Assembly (NCBI GenBank): GCA_947475735.1
Contig: CANJLQ010000003.1
Location: forward strand, 186,001 to 250,000
DNA: 64,000 bases
DNA from: Caulobacteraceae bacterium
GTDB lineage: Bacteria > Pseudomonadota > Alphaproteobacteria > Caulobacterales > Caulobacteraceae
Direction: 5' to 3'
Part shown: one piece after another, positions 9,720-20,165 of the stretch
Layout of the letters: each line of letters opens with the position of its first letter
Numbering within the stretch: the first letter of the stretch is position 1
Program-made: the position numbers and the translations under genes
The notes under the pieces: model-generated
Told to the model about the DNA's origin: nothing
Databases searched by the model: none
The model's input: only the letters and a program-made list of their open reading frames with translations

Positions 9720-10727
9720 ATGACCGTCCGCGTCGCCATCAACGGCTTTGGCCGCATCGGCCGCCTCGTGCTCCGCTCGATCGTCGAGCATGGCCGCCGC
9801 GACATCGAGGTGGTGGCGATCAACGACCTGGGCCCGGTGGCCACCAACGCCCACCTGTTGCGCTATGACAGCGTCCACGGCCGCTTCCCCGGCACGGTCG
9901 AGGCGGGCGACGACTGGATCGACGTGGGCCTGGGCAAGATCAAGGTCACGGCGGAACGCGACCCGGCGAACCTGCCGCACAAGGATCTGAACGTCGACAT
10001 CGCGTTTGAGTGCACCGGCATCTTCACCGCCCGCGACAAGGCCGAGGCCCATCTGAAGGCCGGCGCCAAGCGCGTGCTGATCTCGGCCCCCGGCGACAAC
10101 GCCGACAAGACCATCGTCTACAAGGTCAATCACGACACCCTGACCGCCGACGACATCGTCGTCTCGAACGGCTCCTGCACCACCAATGCGCTCGCCCCCG
10201 TCGCCAAGGTGCTGAACGACCTGTTCGGCATCGAGCGCGGCTACATGACGACGATCCACGCCTACACCGGCGACCAGCCGACGCTGGATACGATGCACAA
10301 GGACCTCTACCGCGCCCGCGCGGCGGGCCTGTCGATGATCCCGACCTCCACCGGCGCGGCCAAGGCGCTGGGCCTCGTCCTGCCGGAGCTGAAGGGCAAG
10401 CTGGACGGCTCGTCCATCCGCGTCCCGACCCCGAACGTCTCCTGCGTGGACCTCAAGGTCGTCGCCGGCCGCGAGGTCACCGTCGAGGAAATCAACGCCG
10501 CGCTCCAGGCCGCAGCGGACGGTCCCATGAAGGGCGTGCTGGCCACGACCACCGACCCGCTGGTGTCGTCGGACCTCAACCACATCGCCGCATCCAGCAC
10601 CGCCGCCCTGCCCCAGACCCAGGTCGTCGACGGCAAGCTGGCCCGCGTCCTCAGCTGGTACGACAATGAATGGGGCTTCGCGACGCGCATGAGCGACACC
10701 GCGCTGGCGATGGCGAAGTTTCTCTGA
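9720..10727 (+). CDS. gap: Glyceraldehyde-3-phosphate dehydrogenase, type I
   Basis: 335-residue NAD-dependent glycolytic enzyme. N-terminal NAD fold INGFGRIGRLVLR; active-site Cys in SNGSCTTNALAPVAKVL; catalytic His in TIHAYTGDQPTLD; C-terminal SWYDNEWGFATRM. The start is the ATG at 9720, preceded by a Shine-Dalgarno-like CAGGAG 8-12 bases upstream. Upstream lies a 147-bp gap after the kinase gene, which should hold a promoter. It is followed by a palindromic element and then pgk. Confidence 0.97.
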   Translation: MTVRVAINGFGRIGRLVLRSIVEHGRRDIEVVAINDLGPVATNAHLLRYDSVHGRFPGTVEAGDDWIDVGLGKIKVTAERDPANLPHKDLNVDIAFECTGIFTARDKAEAHLKAGAKRVLISAPGDNADKTIVYKVNHDTLTADDIVVSNGSCTTNALAPVAKVLNDLFGIERGYMTTIHAYTGDQPTLDTMHKDLYRARAAGLSMIPTSTGAAKALGLVLPELKGKLDGSSIRVPTPNVSCVDLKVVAGREVTVEEINAALQAAADGPMKGVLATTTDPLVSSDLNHIAASSTAALPQTQVVDGKLARVLSWYDNEWGFATRMSDTALAMAKFL

Positions 10728-10733
10728 CTGTCA

Positions 10734-10880
10734 CCCTCTCCCATTGGGAGAGGGCTTGAGCGCACGACGGCGCACCGTCGTCCTTGCGCGAAAGGGTGAG
10801 GGTTCGACCGTGGGGAGCTCCCACCATCCGACCCTCATCCGTCCGCTTCGCGGCCACCTTCTCCTAATGGGAGAAGGATC
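10734..10880. repeat. Palindromic element, family A, between gap and pgk
   Basis: Starts with a 10-bp stem (10734-10743 / 10745-10754) with a single-base loop, then AGGGCTTGAG, a hairpin ACGACGGCGCACCGTCGT, and CGAAAGGGTGAGG. It ends with an inverted half whose hairpin is CCTTCTCC-TAAT-GGGAGAAGG (10857-10877). A close copy of the left half is at 30431-30503. It could attenuate transcription between gap and pgk, and its right end supplies the purine-rich stretch just before the pgk start. Confidence 0.8.
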
Positions 10881-12089
10881 ATGGAGACCGACATGACCTT
10901 CCGCACCCTCGACGACGCCCCCACCCTCGGCGGCAAGACCGCCCTCGTCCGCGTGGACTTCAACGTCCCGATGGAGGACGGCCGCGTCACCGACGACACC
11001 CGCCTGCGCGTCGCCCTGCCGACGATCCAGCGCCTGCGCGACGCCGGGGCCAAGGTCGCCCTGCTCGCCCACTTCGACCGGCCCAAGGGCAAGGTCGTGC
11101 CGTCCATGAGCCTGGCTCCGGTCGTCGACGATCTGGAACGCCTGCTCGGCGCCCCCGTCCGCTTCGCCTCCGAATGCGTTGGCGACGAGGCCAAAGCCGC
11201 CATCGCGGACCTGGACGCCGGCGGGGTCATCCTGCTGGAGAACGTCCGCTTCCACGCGGGCGAGGAAGCCAACGACCCGGCCTTCGCCCAGCAACTGGCC
11301 GACATCGGCGACCTCTACGTCAACGACGCCTTCTCGGCTGCCCACCGCGCCCACGCCTCGACCGAAGGTCTCGCCCGCCTCCTGCCCGCCTATGCCGGCG
11401 AGTCCATGCGCCGCGAGCTCGACGCCCTCGACGCCGCCCTCGGCAACCCCAAGAAACCGGTCATCGGCATCGTCGGCGGGGCCAAGGTCTCGACCAAGCT
11501 GGACCTGCTCAAGAACCTGGTCGGCAAGCTGGACCGCCTCGCCATCGGCGGCGGCATGGCCAACACCTTCCTGTTCGCCCAAGGCATCGACATCGGCGGC
11601 TCGCTCGCCGAACGCGACATGGCAGATACCGCGCTGGAAATCATCGCCGAGGCCGAGGCCCAGGGCTGCCAGCTGTTGCTCCCCGTCGACTTCGTGGTCG
11701 CCACCGAGGTCAAGCCGGGTGCCGCCAGCCGCGTCCTCATGGCCGGCGATCACCTGTCCGCCGACGACAAGATCCTGGACGCCGGCCCCGCATCCGTCGC
11801 CCGCCTGGTCGATGCGCTCACCGCCTCCAAGACCCTGATCTGGAACGGCCCGCTCGGCGTGTTCGAGGTCCCGCCCTTCGACGCCGCCACGGTCGCGGTG
11901 GCCCACCATGCGGCCGCGCTCGCCAAGGCCGGTGTCCTGACCGCCGTCGGCGGCGGCGGCGACACTGTCTCGGCGCTCAACCACGCCGGCGTCGTCAACG
12001 ACATGACGTTCGTCAGCACCGCCGGTGGTGCCTTCCTGGAGTGGATGGAGGGCAAGCCTCTGCCGGGAGTCGAGGCTTTGCGGGGCTGA
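10881..12089 (+). CDS. pgk: Phosphoglycerate kinase
   Basis: About 400 residues; transfers phosphate between 1,3-bisphosphoglycerate and ADP. Visible motifs: [20 protein letters not shown] near the N-terminus, [45 protein letters not shown], and the C-terminal nucleotide-binding [10 protein letters not shown]. Two starts are possible: ATG 10881 (METDMTFR), with a purine-rich site contributed by the repeat's right end, or ATG 10893 (MTFRTLDD), with GGAG six bases upstream. The second could be the ancestral start. Downstream is fba. Confidence 0.95.
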   Translation: METDMTFRTLDDAPTLGGKTALVRVDFNVPMEDGRVTDDTRLRVALPTIQRLRDAGAKVALLAHFDRPKGKVVPSMSLAPVVDDLERLLGAPVRFASECVGDEAKAAIADLDAGGVILLENVRFHAGEEANDPAFAQQLADIGDLYVNDAFSAAHRAHASTEGLARLLPAYAGESMRRELDALDAALGNPKKPVIGIVGGAKVSTKLDLLKNLVGKLDRLAIGGGMANTFLFAQGIDIGGSLAERDMADTALEIIAEAEAQGCQLLLPVDFVVATEVKPGAASRVLMAGDHLSADDKILDAGPASVARLVDALTASKTLIWNGPLGVFEVPPFDAATVAVAHHAAALAKAGVLTAVGGGGDTVSALNHAGVVNDMTFVSTAGGAFLEWMEGKPLPGVEALRG

Positions 12090-12108
12090 GGCTGTAACAC
12101 GGCGTGAC

Positions 12109-12132
12109 TTGAGACCGCCCTGCCGCTAAACC
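12109..12132 (+). promoter_or_regulatory. Putative housekeeping promoter for fba
   Basis: TTGAGA (12109-12114) and GCTAAACC (12125-12132) are 10 bp apart, fitting the Caulobacter sigma-73 consensus (TTGAC-like -35, GCTANAWC-like -10, spacing 10-14). It lies in the 76-bp gap between pgk and fba and would allow fba to be transcribed separately. Based on sequence match only. Confidence 0.5.
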
Positions 12133-12165
12133 GGGGCAAAACACGACGACCTCAGGAGCCTACCG

Positions 12166-13251
12166 ATGGCGCGGATCACCCTGCGACAGCTTCTCGACCA
12201 TGCGGCCGAGTACGACTACGGCCTGCCGGCCTACAACATCAACAACATGGAGCAGGGCCTGGCCATCATGGAGGCGGCCGAGGCCGTCAACGCGCCGGTC
12301 ATCATCCAGGCCAGCCGGGGCGCGCGCTCCTACGCCAACGACGTCATCCTGGCCAAGCTGATCGACGGCCTGACCGAGCTCTATCCCCACATCCCGGTCT
12401 GCATGCACCAGGACCACGGCAACGGCCCCGCGACCTGCGCCACCGCCATCCAGTACGGCTTCACCTCGGTGATGATGGACGGATCGCTGATGGAGGACGG
12501 CAAGACGCCTGCCGACTACGACTACAACGTCGACGTCACCCGCCGCGTGGTCGAGATGGCCCACAGCTGCGGTGTCTCGGTCGAGGGCGAACTGGGCGTT
12601 CTGGGCAGCCTGGAAACCGGCATGGGAGAGGCCGAGGACGGCCACGGCTTCGAGGGCAAGCTGGATCACGCCCAACTGCTGACCGATCCGGATCAGGCCG
12701 TCGACTTTGTCAGCCGCACCAAGGTCGACGCCCTGGCTATCGCCATGGGCACCAGCCACGGCGCCTACAAGTTCACGCGCCAGCCCGACGGCGAGGTCCT
12801 GGCCATGCATGTGATCGAGGAAATCCACCGCCGCCTGCCCGACACCCACCTGGTCATGCACGGCAGCTCGAGCGTGCCTCAGGACCTGCAGGACATCATC
12901 AACCAGTACGGCGGCGAGATGCCCCAGACCTGGGGCGTGCCGGTCGAGGAGATCCAGCGCGGCATCAAGCACGGTGTGCGCAAGATCAACATCGACACCG
13001 ACAACCGCATGGCCATGACCGGCGCGATCCGGAAGGTGCTGTCCGAGAAGCCCGGCGAATTCGACCCGCGTGCCTATCTGAAGCCCGCCAAGGAGGCGAT
13101 GAGGAAGCTCTGCGCCGAACGCTTCCAGCAGTTCGGCTGCGAGGGTCAGGCCTCCAAGATCCGCCCCATGTCGACCGCCCAGATGGCCAAACGCTACGCC
13201 ACCGGCGACCTCGACCCCGTCTACGGCCGCCGCGAGAGCGCGGCTGCCTGA
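12166..13251 (+). CDS. fba: Fructose-bisphosphate aldolase, class II
   Basis: 361-residue zinc-dependent aldolase cleaving fructose 1,6-bisphosphate in glycolysis and gluconeogenesis. Motifs: [19 protein letters not shown] near the start, the metal site [33 protein letters not shown], and [14 protein letters not shown]-terminal [10 protein letters not shown] binds phosphate. The length of about 360 and the [19 protein letters not shown] opening match the CbbA/long class II type found in alphaproteobacteria. AGGAG precedes the start. The stop overlaps a possible upstream start of the pseudouridine synthase. Confidence 0.96.
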   Translation: MARITLRQLLDHAAEYDYGLPAYNINNMEQGLAIMEAAEAVNAPVIIQASRGARSYANDVILAKLIDGLTELYPHIPVCMHQDHGNGPATCATAIQYGFTSVMMDGSLMEDGKTPADYDYNVDVTRRVVEMAHSCGVSVEGELGVLGSLETGMGEAEDGHGFEGKLDHAQLLTDPDQAVDFVSRTKVDALAIAMGTSHGAYKFTRQPDGEVLAMHVIEEIHRRLPDTHLVMHGSSSVPQDLQDIINQYGGEMPQTWGVPVEEIQRGIKHGVRKINIDTDNRMAMTGAIRKVLSEKPGEFDPRAYLKPAKEAMRKLCAERFQQFGCEGQASKIRPMSTAQMAKRYATGDLDPVYGRRESAAA

Positions 13252-13345
13252 GGTCGACCCGGACCCCGTCGACCTCGCCCTCCTCCTCGGCGACGAGGAC
13301 GAGGGCGAGCCGATCGAGGTCGTCCTCGACGCACCCTCCGGCCGC

Positions 13346-14269
13346 TTGGACAAGGCCCTGTCCAACGCCCTGCCGACCCTGTCGCGCGCCCGCCTCCAGG
13401 CCCTGATCGCCGAGGGCGCGGTCAGCCGTGACGGCCTCGCGATCACCGGCGGCTCGGCCAGGGCGCTGCCCGGCACCTATCTGATCGTCGTCCCGCCCGT
13501 CGCGCCCGCCGACCCGCAGCCCGAGGCCATCCCCCTGACCGTCCTGTTCGAGGACGCCGACCTGATCGTGGTCGACAAGCCCGCCGGCATGGCCGCCCAC
13601 CCGGCACCGGGCAGCGAGACCGGCACCCTGGTCAACGCCCTCCTGCACCACTGCGGTGCGTCCCTGTCCGGCATCGGCGGCGTGGCCCGCCCCGGCATCG
13701 TCCACCGCCTGGACAAGGACACCTCCGGCGTCATGGTCGCCGCCAAGTCCGACCGCGCCCACGCCGGCCTGTCCAAACTGTTCGCCGCCCACGACATCGA
13801 GCGCACCTACATCGCCCTGACCCGCGGCGCACCGACGCCCGAGCGCGGCCGGATCGAAACCCTGATCGGCCGCTCCTCCTCGGATCGCAAGAAGATGGCG
13901 GTGCTGAAATCGGGCGGCCGCACCGCGATCACCGACTACGTCGTCCAGGCCCGCTTCGCCGTCCCGGCCAAGGCGGGGGCCGCCCCCCTCGCCGCCCGCG
14001 TCGCCTGCACGCTTCACACCGGCCGCACCCACCAGATCCGGGTCCACCTGGCGTCGAAGGGCGCGCCGATCCTCGGCGACGCCGTCTATGGCTCGGGCAG
14101 TCCGGCCACCGCGGTGAAGGCAGCCATCGCCGAGGCTGGCCTGACCCGCCAGGCGCTGCACGCCGCCGTTCTGGGCTTCGTCCACCCCGTCTCAGGCGAG
14201 AAGCTGCGCTTCGAGACGCCACCGCCCGCTGACATGACGCGGCTGGAGGCCTTGCTCTCGGCGCTCTGA
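13346..14269 (+). CDS. RluA-family pseudouridine synthase
   Basis: Modifies uridines in 23S rRNA or tRNA. The catalytic motif is GIVHRLDKDTSG, preceded by LIVVDKPAGMAAHPAPG and followed by HTGRTHQIRVHL and LHAAVLGF, typical of RluC/RluD. An S4-like RNA-binding domain precedes the core. The first usual start codon is TTG at 13346, but that removes the Arg of GRLDKALS, and coherent coding sequence (EGEPIEVVLDAPSGR) continues upstream in frame with no ATG, GTG or TTG. A CTG at 13244, overlapping the fba stop, may be the true start. Translationally coupled to fba in that case. Confidence 0.9.
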   Translation: MDKALSNALPTLSRARLQALIAEGAVSRDGLAITGGSARALPGTYLIVVPPVAPADPQPEAIPLTVLFEDADLIVVDKPAGMAAHPAPGSETGTLVNALLHHCGASLSGIGGVARPGIVHRLDKDTSGVMVAAKSDRAHAGLSKLFAAHDIERTYIALTRGAPTPERGRIETLIGRSSSDRKKMAVLKSGGRTAITDYVVQARFAVPAKAGAAPLAARVACTLHTGRTHQIRVHLASKGAPILGDAVYGSGSPATAVKAAIAEAGLTRQALHAAVLGFVHPVSGEKLRFETPPPADMTRLEALLSAL

Positions 14270-14305
14270 CACACCAACTGTTGCTAAACAGGAAGGGAGG
14301 ACGCG

Positions 14306-14629
14306 ATGACCCTCGATCCCGAGATCACTGACAATGCCGAAGCCCACCGCTACGAACTGCCCGTCGAAGGCCAGATCGCGGTCGTAACCTACAACCTGTC
14401 TGCGCCGAACCTCATGATCACAGAGACCCTCGTGCCCCAGGCGCTGGAGGGACGCGGCATCGCCAGCCGGCTGGCCCGCCACGTCATCGCCGACGCCCGG
14501 GCTCGGGGCCTGCTGATTCTGCCTGTCTGCCCCTTCTTCGCCGCCTTCTTCCAGAAACATCCGGATCAGGCCGACGTCGTCCACCCCGCCTACCGCATCA
14601 GTCTGGGCCTCCCCGACAGTGCGTCTTGA
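14306..14629 (+). CDS. Small GNAT acetyltransferase, YjdJ type
   Basis: 107 residues. The motif VPQALEGRGIASRLARHVIADARARGL is the acetyl-CoA-binding motif A (Q/RxxGxG/A) of the short YjdJ-like GNAT group, followed by LPVCPFFAAFFQKHP. Family members are single-domain predicted N-acetyltransferases of unknown substrate. AAGGGAGG eight bases upstream is a strong ribosome-binding site. It lies between the pseudouridine synthase and rpoH. Confidence 0.85.
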   Translation: MTLDPEITDNAEAHRYELPVEGQIAVVTYNLSAPNLMITETLVPQALEGRGIASRLARHVIADARARGLLILPVCPFFAAFFQKHPDQADVVHPAYRISLGLPDSAS

Positions 14630-14829
14630 TTAAAGACTGACTATCTGCTATCAACCGCGTCATTCGGCGCAGTGGCGCCGGGGTCACGGTCACGGTTTGG
14701 TGTGACCATCCGCCTCTAAAAACCGGGGCAACCCGTCGCCACATCATCCGCTGAGGGGTGAGGACCCGGTGCACATTCGGTGGCCGGCGCCGCAGAGCCC
14801 GCTCGTTATCGGTCGGAGGGACCAGGTCT
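14630..14829 (+). promoter_or_regulatory. rpoH upstream region
   Basis: 200 bp without a gene. Contains a short dyad GGTCACGGTCACGG...GTGTGACC (about 14681-14707) and, nearer the gene, CTCTAAAAACCGGGGCAA, which shares AACCGGGGCAA with the fba promoter region. These could be promoter or initially transcribed elements for rpoH. No clear heat-shock -35/-10 pair was recognised. Confidence 0.3.
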
Positions 14830-15717
14830 ATGGCTACCAATGCTTCTCTCGCGGTGATGTCGCCCGAACAGGGCCTGTCGCGATACCTCACGGAAATCCG
14901 CAAGTTTCCGATGCTCACCAAGGACGAGGAGTTCATGCTCGCCAAGCGCTGGACCGAGCATCAGGACGCCGAGAGCGCCCACCGTCTGGTGACGTCCCAC
15001 CTTCGCCTCGTGGCCAAGATCGCCATGGGCTATCGCGGCTACGGCCTGCCGATCGGCGAGGTGATCTCCGAGGGCAACGTCGGCCTGATGCAGGCCGTCA
15101 AGAAGTTCGACCCGGACAAGGGCTTCCGCCTGGCGACCTACGCCATGTGGTGGATTCGTGCCTCGATCCAGGAATACATCCTGCGCAGCTGGTCGCTCGT
15201 GAAGATGGGCACCACCGCCGCCCAGAAGAAGCTGTTCTTCAACCTGCGCAAGGCCAAGAGCCAGATCTCGGCCTTCGAGGAAGGCGACCTTCGTCCCGAA
15301 CACCTCGCCGCCATCGCCACCAAGCTGGGCGTGTCGGAGGAAGAGGTCACCAACATGAACCGCCGTCTCGGCGGCGACGCCTCGCTGAACGCGCCGCTCC
15401 GCGTCGACGGCGAAAGCGAATGGCAGGACTGGCTGTCGGACGACAACGCGGTCTCTCAGGAAACGGCTCTGGCCGATTCCGAAGAGAAGTCGATCCGCAT
15501 GAGCTTGCTGGAAGAGGCGATGGGCGAACTGACCGAGCGCGAGAAGCACATCCTGACCGAGCGCCGTCTCAAGGACGATCCGGTGACCCTGGAAGAGCTC
15601 GCCGGCCAGTACGGCGTCAGCCGCGAGCGCGTGCGCCAGATCGAGGTCCGCGCCTTCGAGAAGCTGCAAAAGGCGATGCGCGCCGCCGCCGAAGAGCGGA
15701 ATCTGGTCGACGCCTGA
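14830..15717 (+). CDS. rpoH: RNA polymerase sigma-32 factor
   Basis: 295 residues; heat-shock sigma factor. Region 2 includes EFMLAKRWTEHQDAESAHRL and GFRLATYAMWWIRASIQEYI; the RpoH box QKKLFFNLRKAK, unique to sigma-32, is present; region 4 ends TLEELAGQYGVSRERVRQIE. The start is the ATG at 14830 (MATNASLAVMSPEQ), since the preceding in-frame codons are not conserved-looking and region 1 follows directly. It converges with the receiver gene across a hairpin terminator. Confidence 0.96.
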   Translation: MATNASLAVMSPEQGLSRYLTEIRKFPMLTKDEEFMLAKRWTEHQDAESAHRLVTSHLRLVAKIAMGYRGYGLPIGEVISEGNVGLMQAVKKFDPDKGFRLATYAMWWIRASIQEYILRSWSLVKMGTTAAQKKLFFNLRKAKSQISAFEEGDLRPEHLAAIATKLGVSEEEVTNMNRRLGGDASLNAPLRVDGESEWQDWLSDDNAVSQETALADSEEKSIRMSLLEEAMGELTEREKHILTERRLKDDPVTLEELAGQYGVSRERVRQIEVRAFEKLQKAMRAAAEERNLVDA

Positions 15718-15729
15718 CGAACTAAGTCT

Positions 15730-15751
15730 CCCTCCCCCGTCTCGGGGAGGG
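15730..15751. terminator. Bidirectional hairpin between rpoH and the receiver gene
   Basis: Perfect 8-bp stem CCCTCCCC/GGGGAGGG with a 6-base loop, located between two convergent genes. It lacks a T-tract but is placed to stop transcription from both sides. The stem resembles the first hairpin of the palindromic elements elsewhere in the window and may be a reduced copy. Confidence 0.5.
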
Positions 15752-15757
15752 CAGGGC

Positions 15758-16567
15758 TCACCCCGCCCGCATCAGTTCGGTCTCGGGGGGTGCCATCGCC
15801 AGCAACGCGTTGATCGGAGCGGCCAGCGTCGCCTTGGTCGGCGCGCCCTGCGCCAGACAGGCTTCCAGCCCGGCCGCCGCGACCGCCAGACGTGTGTCTC
15901 CGGTCTTGACGGCCAGCGCTTTCAACGTTTCGGCCTGCTGCTTGGAGGCGCGGACCGCCTGCATCGGATCGCTGTCGAACTGCGCCAGCGATGCCGCGAG
16001 GATTCGCAACGCCTGGTCCTTGACCGCGACGGCCGCCTCGGCCGCCGTCGCGGGCTTGTCGGCCTTGCGCTTCTGCGGCCCGGCATACTCTCCGGAGTTG
16101 AACCGGCGCCGGTCCGGCCCGACGTAGCCGACCGCCTCGATCCAATCGCGCGGCTTCAGCGCCACGTTCTCGACCCGCTTGAACAGGTCGCCGGCGGTGA
16201 AGGGCTTTCTCAGGAACTCGTGGATGCCCGAATCGCGTGCGCCCTTGATGGAGGACGCCGTCGACTCGGACGTGACCATGATGATCGGGACCCGGCGACA
16301 GACCAGGTTGGAGCGCCGGATGCGGCGGGCCAGCTGCTCGCCATCCAGCCGCGGCCCTGACCGCTCGGTGAAGATCAGGCCGGGCTCCATTTCGCGCGCA
16401 TGATCCAGCACGCGGTTCTCGTCCGCCTCCGCCACGACTTCGCGCGCGCCCAGGCTCTTCATGATGTCCATCAGGAGACGCGCCGATGCCGCATTGGGAT
16501 CGGCGATCAGCACGCGCCGCACCGACGGTTCGATGCGGTTCAGGATCTTGGCGTCGGCTGTGAACAC
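15758..16567 (-). CDS. Atypical receiver-domain protein with Glu at the phosphorylation site
   Basis: 269 residues. Residues 15-140 form a CheY-like receiver: VRRVLIADPNAASARLL (usual second Asp replaced by Pro), switch VTSES and conserved LRKPFTAGDL are all placed correctly. The phospho-acceptor strand reads GLIFTERSGPRLDG, so Glu replaces the expected Asp. The C-terminal half (from about residue 150) is an Ala-rich helical region of unknown fold. A Glu there often mimics the phosphorylated state, so the protein may be constitutively active. It lies between rpoH and purA. Confidence 0.8.
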   Translation of the reverse strand: MFTADAKILNRIEPSVRRVLIADPNAASARLLMDIMKSLGAREVVAEADENRVLDHAREMEPGLIFTERSGPRLDGEQLARRIRRSNLVCRRVPIIMVTSESTASSIKGARDSGIHEFLRKPFTAGDLFKRVENVALKPRDWIEAVGYVGPDRRRFNSGEYAGPQKRKADKPATAAEAAVAVKDQALRILAASLAQFDSDPMQAVRASKQQAETLKALAVKTGDTRLAVAAAGLEACLAQGAPTKATLAAPINALLAMAPPETELMRAG

Positions 16568-16636
16568 GCAGAACTCCGGAATCTGATGATCCGGCTTAGC
16601 GAAACCCGGTTAAGACCGCGTTGAGCGTGAACGCGC

Positions 16637-17929
<1,293 letters not shown>

Positions 17930-18009
17930 TGCACAAGTCTCCGCTGGATGCGGATGGGGCTATAGCGGGGGAATCGAGCGGTGTCGTCCCAACCGGGACG
18001 GTTTTCGCC

Positions 18010-19164
18010 TCAGAGCTCGGCGACCGCCGTCTCGAACGCCCACTCCAGCCACGGCGTCGCCGCCACCACGTCCTCGGTCTCCACGGTACACCCGCACCAC
18101 AGCCTCAGCCCCGCCGGCGCGTTCCTGTGGCTCTCGACGTCGAACGCCGCGCCCTCGGCCTCCAGCAGGGTCTTCATCCGTCGGACGAAAGTGTAGCGCC
18201 CCGTCTCGTCCAGCGCCGCTACGCGCGGATCGACGATCTTCAGGCACACCGAGGTCGTCGACCGCGTCGCCGGATCGACCGCCAGGGGCTCGATCCAGTC
18301 GGTCCGCTCCACCCAGTCGAACAGAGCCCCGGCGTTCGCGTCCGTCCGGCGGATCAGTTCGCTCAATCCGCCGACCGATTGCGCCCACTCCAGCGCATCG
18401 ATCCAGTCCTCCAGCGTCCACAGGCTGAAGGTGTTGATCATGGTGCCCGTCGCCAGCGCCCGGTCGAAGCCCCTGGCGTCCCTGAGCCTAAGCACCTTCG
18501 GCACCGCCCTCGGCGGCTCATAGTCATCCAGCCGGGCCACCGCCCGGGGCCCCAGGGCCGCGATGCCGATACCCGCCTCGCCGCCCAGCGCCTTCTGAAA
18601 GCTGAAGGTCACCACATCGACGCGCTCATAGTCGATCGCCATGGCGAAGGCGGCGCTGGTCGCGTCGCAGATCACGATCCCCTCGCGATCCTTGGAAATG
18701 AAGTCCGCGTTCGGCACCCGCACGCCCGCCGTCGTGCCGTTCCACGGAAACACCAGGTCCTTCTTGGGATCGACGTGCGACAGGTCCGGCAGCTGCCCCC
18801 ACGGTGCCTCGAGCAGCTCAAGGTCCGGCAGCTTCAAATGATCCTTCGCATCAACCGCCCACAGCTTGCCGAAGTTCTCGAACGCCATGACCTGCGTCGG
18901 CCTCGCGCCCAGCATCGACCACATCGCCGCCTCGACCGCCCCGGTGTCGGACCCCGGCAGATAGGCCAGCACCCAGTCCTCCGGAACCTCGAGCAGCGTC
19001 TTGGTCAGCCTCAGCGCATAAGCGAACCGCTCCACCACCTCCGGCGCCCGGATGCCCCGACCCAGCAGGTCGTGCGGCAATCCTTGCGACGACCATCCCG
19101 GCCGCTTCGCCGTCGGTCCGGCCGAGAACCACGGCCGCGCAGGCTTCACCGCGGGCCGCTCCAT
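18010..19164 (-). CDS. serC: Phosphoserine aminotransferase
   Basis: 384 residues, pyridoxal-phosphate enzyme making phosphoserine from 3-phosphohydroxypyruvate and glutamate. The N-terminus KPARPWFSAGPTAKRPGW and the PLP-lysine region VVTFSFQKALGGEAG match the alphaproteobacterial SerC type (distinct from the E. coli form). Also GSDTGAVEAAMWSMLG for cofactor phosphate binding and ICDATSAAFAM with the Asp contacting the pyridine ring. Its ATG overlaps the stop of the J-domain gene (TGATG), so they are likely co-transcribed. Confidence 0.92.
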   Translation of the reverse strand: MERPAVKPARPWFSAGPTAKRPGWSSQGLPHDLLGRGIRAPEVVERFAYALRLTKTLLEVPEDWVLAYLPGSDTGAVEAAMWSMLGARPTQVMAFENFGKLWAVDAKDHLKLPDLELLEAPWGQLPDLSHVDPKKDLVFPWNGTTAGVRVPNADFISKDREGIVICDATSAAFAMAIDYERVDVVTFSFQKALGGEAGIGIAALGPRAVARLDDYEPPRAVPKVLRLRDARGFDRALATGTMINTFSLWTLEDWIDALEWAQSVGGLSELIRRTDANAGALFDWVERTDWIEPLAVDPATRSTTSVCLKIVDPRVAALDETGRYTFVRRMKTLLEAEGAAFDVESHRNAPAGLRLWCGCTVETEDVVAATPWLEWAFETAVAEL

Positions 19165-20072
19165 CAGTTCCGTCCCGGCTTGTAGGGCCGCGTGGCGCGC
19201 CAGTCCTCGGCGATCCGCTCCAGGATGGGATCGACCTTGTCGGGCAATGTCACCATGATCCGGGCCTTCAGGTCTCCGCGCGCGCCGCCCGCGAACGCCC
19301 CCTTGCCCTTCAGCCGCAGCACCTGGCCCGAGTTCGCGCCTTTCGGCACCGTCACCGCGACCGTCCCGTCAGGCGTCGGACACTCGACCTTGCCGCCCAG
19401 CACCGCGTCGGGCACCGACACCGGCAGGTCCATCACCACATCCGCGCCCTCGACCTTGAAGATCGGATGCGGCGCGACCCTCAGCTCGATCAGAGCGTCA
19501 CCGGCTTCCGTCCGCCCCGGCATGCCCTGCCCTCGCAGCCGGATGGTCTGGCCGTTCGCCGCCCCCTTGGGGATGTTCACGTCCAGCGTGCGCCCGTCCG
19601 AGAACTGGATGCGCCGGCTGGCCCCGCCGATGGAGTCCTCCAGGCTGATCTCCAGCGTCGCGCGAACGTCCTGGCCCTTGCCGAATGCGCGTTGCGGCCC
19701 CCTCTGGCCGAAATTGCCGAAGATGGAGTCGAGGTCGAGGTCCTCGAACGCGGCGCGCCCCCCCGGTCCCCCGGAGTGCGAAAAACCGAAACCGCCTGGG
19801 CTCGCCCCCCCGCCGCCCGACTGACCCGAGTATCCGCGATACTGCTCCTGACCGTCGGCATCGATCTGCCCCGCGTCATAACGGGCGCGTGTCTTGGGAT
19901 CGCTCAGGATGTCGAAGGCGGCCGAAACCGTCTTGAACCGCTCCTCGGCCGCGGCATTGCCCCGGTTCTTGTCGGGGTGCAGTTCCTTGGCCAGTTTGCG
20001 GAACGCGGCCTTGATCTCGGCGTCGCTCGCCCCCCGGGCCACGCCCAGTTCCTTGTAGGGATCGCCCGCCAC
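19164..20072 (-). CDS. J-domain co-chaperone, CbpA-like
   Basis: 302 residues; stimulates DnaK ATPase. The N-terminal J domain begins [18 protein letters not shown] and has the diagnostic HPD in [11 protein letters not shown] Gly/Ser-rich linker follows. There is no zinc-finger CxxCxGxG region, so it is the CbpA/DjlA type II class rather than DnaJ. The C-terminal substrate-binding part shows [30 protein letters not shown] and [19 protein letters not shown]. The start is GTG (MAGDPYK). Lies 3' of the GTA cluster. Confidence 0.92.
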   Translation of the reverse strand: MAGDPYKELGVARGASDAEIKAAFRKLAKELHPDKNRGNAAAEERFKTVSAAFDILSDPKTRARYDAGQIDADGQEQYRGYSGQSGGGGASPGGFGFSHSGGPGGRAAFEDLDLDSIFGNFGQRGPQRAFGKGQDVRATLEISLEDSIGGASRRIQFSDGRTLDVNIPKGAANGQTIRLRGQGMPGRTEAGDALIELRVAPHPIFKVEGADVVMDLPVSVPDAVLGGKVECPTPDGTVAVTVPKGANSGQVLRLKGKGAFAGGARGDLKARIMVTLPDKVDPILERIAEDWRATRPYKPGRN

Positions 20073-20165
20073 GCCTTCGCCGCTCCGTCAGAACCGTTCG
20101 CCCGGCGCGTGCATGCGCCGTCCCTTCGTCAGTTAAGCCATGCGTTCGCAGGCGCAATGCGTTTT

